A DNA stretch of 64,000 nucleotides, taken from Pararge aegeria. Lineage: Eukaryota; Arthropoda; Insecta; Lepidoptera; Nymphalidae. Each line of letters begins with the position of its first letter. Position 1 is the stretch's first letter. Positions 19,580 to 30,324 of this stretch are shown piece by piece. The notes beneath the pieces are model-generated. The model was not told where the DNA came from, did no database searches, and was given only the letters and a program-made list of their open reading frames with translations. The stretch lies in contig NC_053204.1 in the NCBI RefSeq assembly GCF_905163445.1, positions 2,983,501 to 3,047,500 of the forward strand, read 5' to 3'. A program made the translations under genes and the position numbers.

Positions 19580-20270
19580 TAAATTTTCAAATTCAAATTC
19601 AAAATTTATTTTTTCATGTAGGCCTATCACAGGCACTTATGAAGCGTTCATACATATTTGTTTACATAATTGTAACGGGATGGTGATAACTTCGTTCGCC
19701 AACTTAAATCTAAAGCTACGAGGATTCCAAACGCGCCCTGGTCTAAGAAGAGCCCACAACAAACTTAGCCGGGTAAATTTATTTTTTTGTTATCACCATT
19801 TTCTAGTAAATTTTAATTAAGCTATGAAGCTAGAGCAATTCACACCCAAGCTTTTTTATCGTTTAAATAATCCTTAATGTTGTAATAGGATTTTTCTGTA
19901 AGCTTACGTTTTATATAAACTTTGAACTTATTGAGAGACAACTCAAAGATTTCATTTGGTAATTTGTTATAAAATAATATACAATTGCACTTGAATGAAT
20001 TTGCAATTTTGTGTAGCCTAGTAAACTGCACAACGAGTTTATTTTTGCTTCTAATATTTATATTGTTACAGTGCATTTTCTTTTGAAATTTTGATATATT
20101 TTTATGGACATAAATTAAATTTTCATATATGTACTGACTATGCACCGTCATTATTTTAACTTCTTTATATTTATCCCTTAACGACTCTCTTGGGCCCATT
20201 TTATATATCGCACGAACAGCCCTTTTCTGCAGGACGAAAATATAATCTATAACCTGCTAAACTGTAAGTA
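19580..20270 (-). pseudogene. LINE-K, C-terminal reverse transcriptase and 3' UTR
   Basis: The minus-strand frame ends at 19840 and is open back to about 20260. It reads YIFVLQKRAVRAIYKMGPRE, then HSQYIYENLIYVHKN, TRLHKIANSFKCNCILFYNK, FKVYIKRKLTEKSYYNIKDY and ends NDKKAWV-stop. The RAVRAIY and YIYE motifs are what I know from the end of jockey/CR1-like LINE proteins in Lepidoptera. The polymerase core is absent, so the copy is 5'-truncated, though about 140 codons are uninterrupted. The 3' UTR follows to about 19580 (CCAAACGCGCCCTGGTCTAA). It matches 28882-29250 in sequence and reading frame. Confidence 0.85.
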
Positions 20271-20337
20271 ATATGAACTGTAATACAATTATTTAATTAA
20301 TAAAGATATTTTTAAAACAAACAAACAAACGGTAAAA

Positions 20338-20458
20338 CATCCAGACACAGAAAAGCATTCATGTTTATCACACAAACATTTTCCAGTTGTGGGAACCGAA
20401 CCCACGGCCTTGCGACTCAGAAAGCAGGGTCGCTGCTCACTGCGCCAATCGGCCGCTT
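20338..20458 (-). mobile_element. SINE-A head half
   Basis: AACATTTTCCAGTTGTGGGA, then GCGCCAATCGGCCGC. The 3' half is absent. Confidence 0.8.
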
Positions 20459-20706
20459 ATATAAAACTTCATGTGATTCGAAGGTCCTATCATTTAATTT
20501 AACATGTCGTAGAGTTTAATTAAGGACTCATAAATTTCTATTATCCTACATACGGAACGTATGGGGGTCGGTACATTCGATTTTGGTTAATGGCTTAAGT
20601 GGACGGACGGGTAAGAAAATCAAACAGATAAAATCCATAACGAAATGATTTATGTTCGTAACAATTGCTTATTTTAGGGTTCCGCGTCTAATGACGGAGA
20701 ACCAAA

Positions 20707-21063
20707 AACTACTTATTGGATAGAAGCAGGCGTTACTTTGCGGAATTCCAAGACATATTATGAGAATGAAGCTTAAATTGCTATACTCCGCGAAAAGCAG
20801 GAGAAGTTGAGAGCTCAGGAGATGTTGACTTTACAATGAATATTTGTAAAGTGAAAAATTCGTTAAATCTGTCGCCTTTGATACCTTTTTTTTTTAGGCA
20901 CATTTGGTGAATTTTTACTTAACAATTATTTAAGTAGCAAATTAAGCTTTAATTTCATAATATACAAAAACTACTTATTGGATAGAAGCAGGCGTTACTT
21001 TGCGGAATTCCAAGACATATTATAAGAATGAAGCTTTAATTTGCTATATTCCGCGAAAAGAAG
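20707..21063 (+). repeat. F repeat, two direct partial copies
   Basis: ACTACTTATTGGATAGAAGC and TTACTTTGCGGAATTCCAAG occur at about 20709 and 20968, spacing 259 bp. Each leads into an F core. Confidence 0.85.
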
Positions 21064-21265
21064 CAGAATCTGTATAGTGTTATTTATAATTTCTTCAATA
21101 TTTATGCTCCACACCAAACAGATCTTCGGCAATGTACCCTCTACGCACGTTATGCTCCGAAACCGCGCCGGAGCATCCCAAGTGGAGTATAAGGATTGAA
21201 GAAATTTTAAAAACATCATACAGATTCTCCTGCTTTTCGCAGAATATAGCAAATTAAGCTTTATT
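20966..21265. repeat. F repeat foldback
   Basis: The segment 21019-21110 (ATTTGCTATATTCCGCG, ATTTCTTCAATATTTATGCT) reappears inverted at about 21181-21265 (AGTGGAGTATAAGGATTGAA, CTCCTGCTTTTCGCAGAATA). The F core lies in the loop. Confidence 0.85.
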
Positions 21266-21325
21266 CTCATAACATACTAAAACTACTTTCTACACTTCAC
21301 AAAAATGCTTAAATTTGATTGATTA

Positions 21326-22700
21326 GGTGCTAAAATAAATTTCGCACGCTAAATATTAATGCGATTGCTAATTAATCGACCTTCTTATTCTTGACACGAT
21401 TTCTCATCAACACAATGGCTAATCAGCTACCGCAGGCCTAACATAACAGTGCGCTGAATAACAGTTCCAATTACACACTGATTTGCTATCGATTAGAATC
21501 TTTGTTATAAGGATATATCTATAACTGCCCTGTTAGCGTAGTTATTAGCATTTGATAAACCAAATGTCACATTTAATAACTGATAAATTAGATCATATAT
21601 TGGATACCACACCAATTCTTATCCAAGTAATTGTCTAATTATTTGGGATTTATTAGATGCCAAACTGGATTTCGCACGCTAAAAAATAATGGCATTGCTA
21701 ATTAACACAAAACTACCTACAACACTTGACACGAATTCTCATCACCATATGTAATCATATCATATGTAAAGGTTAATATGTAATCCACAACACAATCCAC
21801 ATCATATTGTAAGGAGAAGTAGGGCGATACAATGTAGATACCAGTTACATTTATTATGACAAATAATCTTAACTGTAGGTACCTAAAATAAGTAATTAAA
21901 AACAATATATTAATTATTTCTTTAATTTAAAAAAAAGCCTTCAAAATACGCCCAGGAACCGAAAAGCAAAAAAAAATGTGCTACTTTGGGTTACATTATT
22001 GTTGATTTTTAATAACAGCTCGAACGATTTCGATAGAATTTAAATAAGACCACCTGTAAAGTATGCTCTTTAAAAAAAAAAAACAAATCGGTTCAGGCGT
22101 CTTTGAGTAATCGGGTTACATATATATTTTTAACATGACGGCCGATTGGCGCAGTGGGCATCGACCCTGCTTGCTGAGTCCAAGGCCGTGGGTTCGATTA
22201 CCACAGCTGGACAATATTTGTGTGATGAACATGAATGTTTTTCAGTGTCTGGCTTTATCTATATATTATAAGTATTTATGTATATTATTCATAAAAAATA
22301 TTCATCAGTTATCTTAGTACCCATAACACAAGCTGCGCTTACTTTGGGGCTAGATGGCGATGTGTGTATTGTTGTAGTTTATTTATTTATATATTTAAAA
22401 TAAAATATTCCGAAGAATTGAGAACGGCGTCCTTATTGAAGTCTGTTAAAAAATTTAAATTGGCCCCCATAGCAAGTTAATTATTTCGGTGCTATATAGG
22501 AATTAGCACGCAAACAATTAATGCGATTGCTAATTAATCGGCCTTCTACACTTGACATGAATTCAGAGCAACACAATTGGTGCGAGCATTAATAGCTTAT
22601 CGGGCGCAGGCCTTACACAATAGTTAGTGTAAAATTAAGAACTTAGCAGTTCCAATTACACACTGACTCGATTCTGTTATCGAATAGACTTTAATTGTTA
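21326..22700 (+). repeat. Three-copy local repeat
   Basis: Copies start near 21326, 21653 and 22488. Shared blocks are CGCACGCTAA or GCACGCAAAC, GCGATTGCTAATTAATCG, ACTTGACACGA or a variant, and (first and third copies) AGTTCCAATTACACACTGA. Divergence is about 15-25 percent by eye. A SINE-A sits between copies two and three. Confidence 0.75.
22137..22392 (+). mobile_element. SINE-A, near-complete reference copy
   Basis: A tRNA-derived SINE. A-box region TTGGCGCAGTGGGCATCG and B box GGTTCGATTACC form an internal pol III promoter. The body has TGTGTGATGAACATGAATG, TTCATCAGTTATCTTAGTAC, CCATAACACAAGCTGCGCTT and GGGGCTAGATGGCGATGTGT, then an ATTTATTTAT tail. It encodes nothing and depends on a LINE partner for reverse transcription. 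About twenty copies are present in both orientations; most share the TATTTATT-type 3' end, which probably mimics the partner LINE. Confidence 0.9.
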
Positions 22701-22717
22701 GAATAGTGCCAAGCACG

Positions 22718-22885
22718 GCTAGCATGGGCAGGAGACAAAAGTTATATCCCCCGATTATATCTCCTGACAGGGGAGATCTCTTTCCATATCCTAAGGTTGC
22801 CTGGAAGAGATTGCTACTAAGCGATATACGATATTGCATTTCGTAGACTGCAGCAAATAAATGAATTTGAATTTGAATAATCAAA
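22718..22885. repeat. J fragment joined to LINE-D 3' tail
   Basis: GGCTAGCATGGGCAGGAGAC and ATATCCCCCGATTATATC are the J end. From about 22793 GGTTGCCTGGAAGAGATTGC is the LINE-D end, closing in a TTTGAATTTGAA tail. Confidence 0.7.
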
Positions 22886-23304
22886 CAAACAGTCTTCCAC
22901 GTTTATAACATTAAGTATGGATTAAACTGCCCCACTAAACGCTACTTGTGCTAGGTGGGTGGAAATCACTACAAGAGACTACGAATATACGTGTACATTC
23001 ATCGTTGATACAGCGGCGAGGACAACGATGTTCTAGTTAAACTAGTTTTGTAGTTCAGTTTGTAGACGGGGTGGTTAAGAGCCTTGGCAATGAAAATAAA
23101 CCTTTTGTATACTGCTTCTGTCTGTGTTTTTTTTTATTATTCTTCTTCTGTATTTTTTTGTGTGCAAATAAAGAGTCTAAATAAATAAGTATCTTAGAGG
23201 AAATAGGCATTTAAAGCATGAACCCACCACGTTGCTCCAATGCACGGCTTACAGTAACGTCTTAAATCCAAAACAATTGCTATGGACTTTTTTCCATAAC
23301 CTGT
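22886..23304. other. No recognised feature
   Basis: No frame or family match. A short AT-rich AATAAAGAGTC near 23168 could be a retroposon tail. Confidence 0.35.
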
Positions 23305-23350
23305 GATTATAAGATAGGCAGTGCTTTTCCGCCTGTATGAAGTGCACGCC
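23305..23350. mobile_element. hAT MITE 2 end fragment
   Basis: GATAGGCAGTGCTTTTCCGC and TGAAGTGCACGCCTCTG resemble one end of MITE 2 with a mutated terminus. Confidence 0.55.
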
Positions 23351-23689
23351 TCTGGGTACAGTAATTATGCTTCATGCTCTTATCCTACACGGTGGCGTCT
23401 GCACAGCATATTGAATTGTTGTATTCTTCTTCCACTCCTATTACACTCATATCATCTCTTCTCTGGACTTTCTCTTTCTTCTTCTTTATCTTTTGATATA
23501 GGTAATATTTTCCCTTTTATACCGCCATTGTTATGGGAATTACGTAAGCGTTAACAGTACACTTCGCGCCATAGCTATTTGTTTAACACATACGAGCTGA
23601 TAAATTAACGCCGTGTCAGAAAACTGGCCTAACTCAGGAATTTTTTAATAAACGCAGGCGTTGCTCTGTCTATTACGACATCCCGGGAT

Positions 23690-23785
23690 GGCCACGGCGG
23701 GTCGTTAAGCACTGCTGCGGTGATAAAGCGGTTGGTCACTAGTTCGATCCCCGATAGGGGCAAAGGGGACAATTGGGAAATATAT
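23690..23785 (+). repeat. Decayed tRNA-like repeat
   Basis: CGGTTGGTCACTAGTTCGATCCCC holds a B-box-like GTTCGATCC. No other copy was seen here and it has no intact cloverleaf. Confidence 0.35.
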
Positions 23786-23810
23786 ATATGTATTTATATT
23801 TTATTATTGA

Positions 23811-23905
23811 CGGCCGACAGCGACACTGCTTTCTTCAACTCCAAGGCCGTGGGTTCGATTCCCACAACTGGAAAATGTTTCTGCGATAAAAATTAATGTT
23901 TTTTT
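23811..23905 (+). mobile_element. SINE-A 5' fragment
   Basis: GACGGCCGACAGCGACAC with a deleted A box, then GGCCGTGGGTTCGATTCCC. It runs into poly-T after ATTAATG. Confidence 0.75.
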
Positions 23906-24107
23906 TTTTAATTTTTTATTTATGTTTATTTATGTTATGTTTTATTTTTTTTATAGCAAAAATTTACGTAGCCATTAGTTGGCTTCAATGGGAAACCCTT
24001 GGCCATAAACAGAGCAAACACTAGCAGGGCATCCAAGTAACTCATCCAACAAGGCGTTAAGCCTCATGCGCCTGTAATTACACCAATAAACACACCACAC
24101 AACCATA

Positions 24108-24185
24108 AATAAGCATGGCGGTAGTACATCCCGGACGAGCTCTGCCACCAAAAGCTTTACTACTACTAATTTAATTCTCCAGTCC
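24108..24185 (-). repeat. L repeat fragment
   Basis: AAGCATGGCGGTAGTACATC and GACGAGCTCTGCCACCAAAA, inverted relative to 32675. Confidence 0.55.
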
Positions 24186-24473
24186 ATTGCAAACGAGAAA
24201 TTACGAGAAAGAAGTTAAAAAAACGATTGCGTTGTCTATGTTACGTGACCCGACATTAATAGAAGGAAACAAATAAACTAAACTATCAGACAATTTTGTG
24301 TTTAGTCTCGCGCCATTAGCCCGATCAATTTTAGTTGCGTTTGAGTTATGCCACTTTTTCTATGATGGCCTCGATTGCAATCTATTCTATAGTAAACATT
24401 GCGTTTGCTCAACATAGGGTTACCACATTATATATATTTATATAAATATATGCATTCAACCGAAAAAGCGGAA

Positions 24474-24735
24474 GCGGTGATAGCTCAGTGGGTAAGACTG
24501 CGGCTTCAATTACGGGGGGCCGAGTTCGAATCCCAGCACGCACCTCTAGTCTAAGTTATGTGCGTTTTAACAAATTAAATATCACTTGCTTCAGCGGTGA
24601 AGGAAAAAATCGTGAGGAAACCTGAGAGTTCTACATAATGTTCTCAAAGGTGTGTTGAATCCACCAAACCGCACTGGGCCAGCGTGGTGGACTTTGGCCT
24701 TAACCCCTTCTCATGGTGGGAGGAGATGATGCATT
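24474..24735 (+). mobile_element. SINE-B, near-complete reference copy
   Basis: A tRNA-derived SINE. Head GCGGTGATAGCTCAGTGGGT (A box) and GAGTTCGAATCCCAGCACGC (B box). The body has GTGCGTTTTAACAAATTAAA, ATCACTTGCTTCAGCGGTGA, CGTGAGGAAACCTGAGAG, CTGGGCCAGCGTGGTGGACT and CCCCTTCTCATGGTGGGAGG. Better copies end in a GATGATGATG-type run, the same trinucleotide tail as the RTE-like LINE at 49029-49438, its likely partner. It is non-coding. Confidence 0.9.
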
Positions 24736-25719
24736 CAATCTACCTTGCCCAATAAGTCCCTAAGTTACCTGAAAAGATGGACAGATACACTTTATTATAC
24801 CCGAATTAGTTACCAATTACACAAATGAAGTAGTTCTTGATACGCATTGGTATGTAAAGGCGCTCTTATTGCAAATTAATTGCCTTTTGTCCACTCCGGT
24901 GTCTCGGAAAGCACAGTCTGGTGTGACCTCTTAAACCCAGCGCTCTAATATGAGGGCTGTACACAGCAGTAAACCACTCATGTCAGTTTTCACTAAACCT
25001 AAGAATCGCATTAATCGGATACCTAGAGAAAAGAACACTCTTATGTCTAGCTATGTTAGGCGCCATCTAAAGTTACGTCACCGATTCGGCGGATCGGAAA
25101 GAAAGAAAGTGGACTCGTTGAAGGATTTGACAGATGAAAAAAAAAAAAAAAACGTTTTTTTTTTATTTACCTTAAATTAAAAATATGATAATACAAACAC
25201 AAAATACCGCAGCTCGTGGCAAGAACAATAGACGAGATAGATTAAATGAGTTGCCTAGTGAAAATCGATAGGTGAAAGGTAAATGTATGCCTAGGAATCA
25301 TCTTTTTTAGGCGATACTTACTTAGGCATCGCCTTGTCTTTCGTTAATGATAACGGATATAAGTATACTAAAGATATCGACAGAGTATTGGCAACCCTAA
25401 ATGTTAATTACCACATCACCGTTGTAAGAATTGGACTTACTTAGAGATCTATTCTTCTTAGAATCAGGCCAATACAATACTGGTACAAAGGTCACGTATA
25501 ATATATACGTATACGTAATAGATGGTAAATAAATCTTTCTAAGTTACTTAGGTACTAACTTAGTTTTTTCTTGTATTAAGTATTTAAGTTGACTGAATAT
25601 ATAGATAGATACAATTAATTAAACCAGAATAATAAGTATAAGAATAGTAGCCCATCAATCCTCACTGGGCCAGCGTGGTGGACTACGGCTGTGTAGTATT
25701 TATTTTTAGTTATTTGGTA

Positions 25720-26245
25720 GCAATGTTCAGTGCTATTTGAGGGCTAAGGATGACAACAGGTTGCATGTTCCTGCCAGTCACTCGCATGCGTATGGAAATT
25801 CTTTTACAGTCAAGGTGGTTATACAGTACACTCTAGAATGGATTGCCAAGAGACATTAGACAGTCTAAATCATTAAGCGTCTTCAAAAGTAGTTTAAAAG
25901 AATATTATTTATCTACGGAGTCATATATTTGCTATGTATATACTTATATATATGCATATACATTTATATTGTATGTATTTATTTCTATATTATTTGTATT
26001 TGTATTAGATTTTTGTGTATTATTGTTGTATTATTGTTGATGTAGTTTATTTTATGACATATTTTTAAAATTGCACTTTCCCGTTTCCATAATAATTTTC
26101 TTCTCTCATTAAGGGTTGTCTGGAGGAGATCGCTTCAAGCGATAAGACCGCCTTTGCGCATTTTTATTTTTCTAGTATTTATGTTTTCAATATATGTTAT
26201 CTTTATCCCTTAATTGTGTGCAATAAATAATTTATCTATCTATCT
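25720..26245 (+). pseudogene. LINE-D 3' end with C-terminal remnant
   Basis: The frame from 25837 reads NGLPRDIRQSKSLSVFKSSL then KEYYLST. This fits the end of a LINE reverse transcriptase (RLWNxLP...SFKxxLK pattern). An in-frame TAG sits where the conserved tryptophan would be. Downstream, GGTTGTCTGGAGGAGATCGC, AAGCGATAAGACCGCC and a TCTATCTATC tail give the LINE-D 3' UTR. Part of it lies between copies one and two of the local repeat. Confidence 0.7.
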
Positions 26246-27089
26246 ATTTATTCATAAGCATTGGAATGTATAGGCGGTCTTATTGCTAAGTAATTGCCGA
26301 TGGTCCGCTTCCGTGCCACTGAATGCAGTGGATGTTGGAGTGGATGTCGACAACGAAGTGCCAACCCTAAATGTTCATTACCACAGCGCCATTGTAAACA
26401 GTGCACCTACTTAGGTACTTATTCTTCTTAGAATCAGGCCAATACAATACTGTAACTAAGGTCACATGTAATCGATGGTAAATAAATCTTACCAAGTTAC
26501 TTACGAGTAGGTAAGAAAGATTTTTACTAAACATTGAACTTGACCGAATAGACGGATACAGAATAAGTTACAAATTACACAGATAAAGTAATAAAATAAA
26601 AAATAAAAATAGTTTATTTCGGTAAGAAACGAAGTGGAATCAATATATCACTGAAGTCTTCTTTTAAGAGTAGTATTACTACCCCTGTGTCAGAAGACTC
26701 CACTCTTCCATTACAATTATAATAAACTTAATAAATTACAATAAAAGGAAGGTAGGTAAGTAATTATTCATAAGCAACAACGTAGTGCCAAAATGTTCAT
26801 TACCACAGCGCCATTGTAAACAGTGCACCTACTTAGGTACTTATTCTTCTTAGAATCAGGCCAATACAATACTGTTACAAAGGTCACACGTAATAGATGT
26901 TAAAAAAATCTTTCTCAGTTTCTTTTTCGTAAGATTTATAGTAAATATTTAACTTGACCGAATAGAAAAAGAGATACACTTTATTAAACCCGAATAACAC
27001 AAATGAAGTAAATATTTCAAAAGCATTGATATGAAAAGGCAGTCTTAATTTTTTTTTTTTATAATTTCCTTTATTTAAACCACCTTGGA

Positions 27090-27360
27090 AAGCTCCGTGG
27101 AGGGTCTCATTTCCAAAATGCAGCAGTATAAGGAGGCTTTTGCCCAGCAGTGGACCACTGTAGCGGTCTCCGGATTACCAAACTAGATGGCGCCACAAAG
27201 ATCCTGCATCGCGCTAAAAAAGTGTTCACAAAAACTTGCAAAGATGAATGGTTGGACATCGGTCCCTTAGCACGATCACCCGCTCGGAGGAAGATCTTCC
27301 TATTGCTACGGTCGAGCGCATCGCCATAGCTCCCGCTCAACAACTACGTATATTTACCGT
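27090..27360 (+). repeat. N repeat, longest copy
   Basis: GCAGCAGTATAAGGAGGCTT, CCCAGCAGTGGACCACTGTA, AACTAGATGGCGCCACAAAG and CTACGGTCGAGCGCATCGCC. The CAGCAGTGGACC end resembles RTE-like LINE ends (YVQQWT), so N may derive from such a LINE. No clear frame. Confidence 0.6.
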
Positions 27361-27384
27361 GGCTGTCGACGTAGAAGAAGAAGA

Positions 27385-27505
27385 AGAAACACTTTATTAA
27401 ACGTAAACATACATATAGGAAAAGAAACATTAATGAAACAGTAAACAATGTAGACATGCAAAGGCGGCCTTATTGCTGCAAGCAATCTCTTACAGGCAAC
27501 CTTTG
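27385..27505 (-). repeat. LINE-D 3' tail
   Basis: ACACTTTATTAAACGTAAAC then AAAGGCGGCCTTATTGCTGC and TTACAGGCAACC, the reverse complement of the GGTTGCCTG...GATAAGGCCGCC signature. Confidence 0.75.
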
Positions 27506-27944
27506 TAGAAAGGACTTAGAGCAAGAGAACGGGATAGTGCCAAGAGTGTTGTAATATATACATAAAAACTAAAATGTATAGATACTAATACATAGATAAT
27601 TTAAATAAATATACGTAATATATAAGTATAAAATACACGTAATATATTAAAGTCGATTTTAATACATAATTTACAACAGCAATAAAGCAACAACTTCAAC
27701 TGCCAACACCCAAAAAGAGGTAGTAGTCCTTCAGACGACTCTTAAATACCACTTAGTGCCAACCCTAAATGTTTATTACAACAATGCCATTGATAACATT
27801 AAACCTACTTATATACGTATTCTTCTTACAATAAGGACAATAATAATGGTACAAAGGTCAGTCATAAATCATAATTGAAGGTAAATAAAAATAAAATCTA
27901 AACTATTTTTAAACGAATCGTTTTAAACACAGAGGAGGCTGTAT

Positions 27945-28205
27945 ATATAAATAAATATACTACAACAATACACAAATCGCCATTACGCCCCAAAGTAAGC
28001 GTAGCTTAGGTTATGGGCACTAAGATGACTAATATTTATATGAATAATATACATATAAATACTTTAAATAATATACAGATGAAAAACTAGACACTGAAAA
28101 ACATTCATGTTCATCACGCAAACATTTTCCATTTGTGGGAATCGAACCCAGGGCCTTGGACTTAGAAACCAGGGTCCGAAATCCAACCCCTGCGCCCGGG
28201 AGCGT
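27945..28205 (-). mobile_element. SINE-A copy
   Basis: ATAAATATACTACAACAATA, CCAAAGTAAGCGTAGC and B box GGGAATCGAACCC; the head end is altered (CAACCCCTGCGCCCGG). Confidence 0.85.
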
Positions 28206-28228
28206 CGCTGATTATGGCAAACTATCAT

Positions 28229-28676
28229 ATCCCTATCCCTACTAATATTATAAATGTCAATGTAAGTTTGTTTGTTACGCTTTCACGCAAATACTACTAA
28301 ACCAATCCTTATGAAACTTTGTACACGTATTCTTGGAAGTGTTAGAAGTAATATAGGATACTTTTTGTCCCGACATTAAGCTCGGTTCCTTTGGGAGAGG
28401 GGATGAAAGTGTTTGACGATTTTACACCATAACTCCGACAAAGTATAACCGATTTAAATAATTATTTTTGTAATATAGCGGTTATAATATGTGTTTTATT
28501 TTGCCCAAACTGTGGATGGAGATGGAGGACCGAACTCCTCAGCGGACAGCAGCAAACTCCTCATTTAAGGCTTAGCGATACTGAATACTTTAATTTTTTT
28601 TTTAGAACTACAACTAAATTTAATGCCACATCAAAAAACAAAATTATACGCAGACGAAGTCGCGGGTAACAGCTTG
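28229..28676 (-). repeat. E repeat, full copy
   Basis: On plus it begins TATCCCTATCCCTACTAATA (hexamer tail, inverted) and ends GACGAAGTCGCGGGTAACAG. All E landmarks are present in order. Confidence 0.75.
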
Positions 28677-28693
28677 TACTTAATATTGGATTT

Positions 28694-28870
28694 TGAAACG
28701 GTGATAGCCTAGGGGTTAGGACTTCGGTTTCACTTTCGGGGTGCTGAGTTCGAACCTCGGCAAGCACCCTTAATTTTTTTTGGTATGTGCGTATCAAGGT
28801 GGTTTAAGGCAATGAAACATCACTTCCTTGAACGGTGAAGGAAAACATAGTGAGGAAACCTGCATTGATA
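28694..28870 (+). mobile_element. SINE-B 5' part
   Basis: ACGGTGATAGCCTAGGGGTT, GAGTTCGAACCTCGGC and AACGGTGAAGGAAAACATAG. It is cut off before the second half, at the LINE-K junction. Confidence 0.8.
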
Positions 28871-28881
28871 TCTTGGAGATG

Positions 28882-29250
28882 TCTCTGAAAAAGTTCAAAG
28901 TTTGTATTAAACGTAAGCTTATAGAAAAGTCCTATTATAGTATTAAGGACTACGATAACGATAAAAATGCTTGGGTGTAAATTATTGCTCTAACCAGGTT
29001 GCTTCTTTAATAGTTTTTAAATGACATTGTGAGATGGTGATAGCGAAAAAAAAATAACCGGCTAAGTTTGTTGTGGGCTTCTTCTTAGACCAGGGCGCGT
29101 TTGGAACCCTCGTAGCTTTAGTTTTAAGTTGACGAATTTATTTATCGACATCGAATTTATTTATTGTCATATTTTAAATGTAATGTACGGATCAAAAGTG
29201 CCATCTATGTGCCTATTTGAATACAGAAATATTTGACTTTGACATTCCGG
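28882..29250 (+). pseudogene. LINE-K 3' end with last 33 codons
   Basis: The open segment 28888-28980 reads FKVCIKRKLIEKSYYSIKDY then NDKNAWV-stop, closely matching the end of the minus-strand LINE-K at 19840. After the stop come AAGTTTGTTGTGGGCTTCTT, AGGGCGCGTTTGGAACCCTC and AAAGTGCCATCTATGTGCC, ending in ATATTTGACTTTGAC. A severely 5'-truncated copy; the 3' UTR also occurs at 3655-3790 and 36360-36790. Confidence 0.85.
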
Positions 29251-29523
29251 AGCATCAATCATTGTGTACTCAACAACAAAAATTAACCTGTCCACCTGCC
29301 AAAGCCCGAGAACAGGATTTGGATGAGTTTACGCCCGTTTATTATTACACTATATTATTTCAACTTGTGAGCTCGGAGAGTTGATAAAGAGAAGATAACA
29401 TTTTATCCTTTGCTCGGTGAGAAAAAATATATCCACTAGCAAAGGCTATAGTTAACGTGTCCACTTGCTAAAGCACGGTAAAATGGAATAGGAGAAGTTT
29501 ACCCCCCCTTTATTTTTACACAT

Positions 29524-29661
29524 TTTCGAGATCGCTATTTAGCGATAAGGCCGCCAAATTGTACGTTCTACCTTATTGTGCTGTTTTATTTGTATCTCTG
29601 TAAATTTTCTCTGTGGTGTACAATAAAAGTGTATTCATTCATTCATTCATTCATTCACATT
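29524..29661 (+). mobile_element. LINE-D tail inserted in J
   Basis: Starts GAGATCGCTATTTAGCGATA, has ATTTTCTCTGTGGTGTACAA, and ends in a (TTCA)n run (about 29636-29657). CACAT flanks both sides, a probable target duplication. Confidence 0.8.
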
Positions 29662-29683
29662 ATATATTATTTGGATATTATTT

Positions 29684-29938
29684 AGACGGCCCATTGGCGC
29701 AGTTTGCAGCGACCTTGCTTTCTGAGTCAAAGGCCGTGCGTTCGATTCCCACGACTGGAAAATGTTTGTGTGAATGTTTTTCAGTGTCTGGGTGTTTATC
29801 TGTATATTATAAGTATTTTATGTATATTATTCATAAAAATATTCATCAGTCATCTTAGTACCCATAACACAAGCTACGCTTACTTTGGGGCTAGATGGCG
29901 ATGTGTGTATTGTCGTAGTATATTTATTTATTTATTTC
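29684..29938 (+). mobile_element. SINE-A inserted in J
   Basis: GACGGCCCATTGGCGCAG to TATTTATTTATTT. J resumes directly with CCACTTGTGC. Confidence 0.9.
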
Positions 29939-30060
29939 CACTTGTGCACCAATGCTCTGAGAGTTGATAAAGCTGCGGGAGAAGGTAATTTTTTATCCTT
30001 TTCCTTTTTGATAATTTTCTCCTGCCCATGCTAGCCGTGCGGAGAGCCGTGCTTTATAGT

Positions 30061-30324
30061 GGGTCCGCAGTTGATAACGACGAATGATGACGATACTTAA
30101 GGTTTAATTCACTGTATGAAACTATTTTGTATACCCACAGCTATTTCGAAACCGGCCTTAGTCCCCCAAACCGAGGTCGCGCTTCCTACATACGTCTCGT
30201 GGGTATATGGGTGAATTAAGGCCATTTCATATAAGGCAGTTAATATCTGACGTATCTAGTTAACCGTGAGACGACCGATAGCATCAGCGCCTCGAAGGCA
30301 TTTCTTGTCCCAGTATATATTATA
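30061..30324. other. No recognised feature
   Basis: Imperfect inverted blocks (GTATACCCAC near 30130, GTGGGTATATGGGTGAATTA near 30209) hint at an old element. Not identified. Confidence 0.35.

Larger units (their letters stand above)
25390..27900 (+). repeat. Four-copy local repeat broken by LINE tails
   Basis: Copies begin near 25390, 26360, 26785 and 27756 (spacings 970, 425 and 971). Shared blocks are CCAACCCTAAATGTT, ATTACCACAGCGCCATTGTA, ACCTACTTAGGTACTTATTC, TTCTTAGAATCAGGCCAATA and GATGGTAAATAAATCTTT. Related downstream pieces occur at about 24780-24900. No coding frame is conserved. Confidence 0.85.
29280..30060 (+). mobile_element. J elements, two in tandem, the second nested
   Basis: A first J body (CCTGTCCACCTGCCAAAGCC to TTTTATCCTTTGCTCG) is followed from about 29452 by a second (CGTGTCCACTTGCTAAAGCA). 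The second is interrupted by LINE-D (29524-29656) and SINE-A (29684-29938), resumes at CCACTTGTGCACCAATGCTC and ends CTCCTGCCCATGCTAGCC. Confidence 0.8.

Noticed and set aside
22137..22210. tRNA gene call from A and B boxes
   Set aside because: The same sequence recurs some twenty times with a conserved non-tRNA body and tail; it is a SINE head. No window tRNA has a complete cloverleaf.
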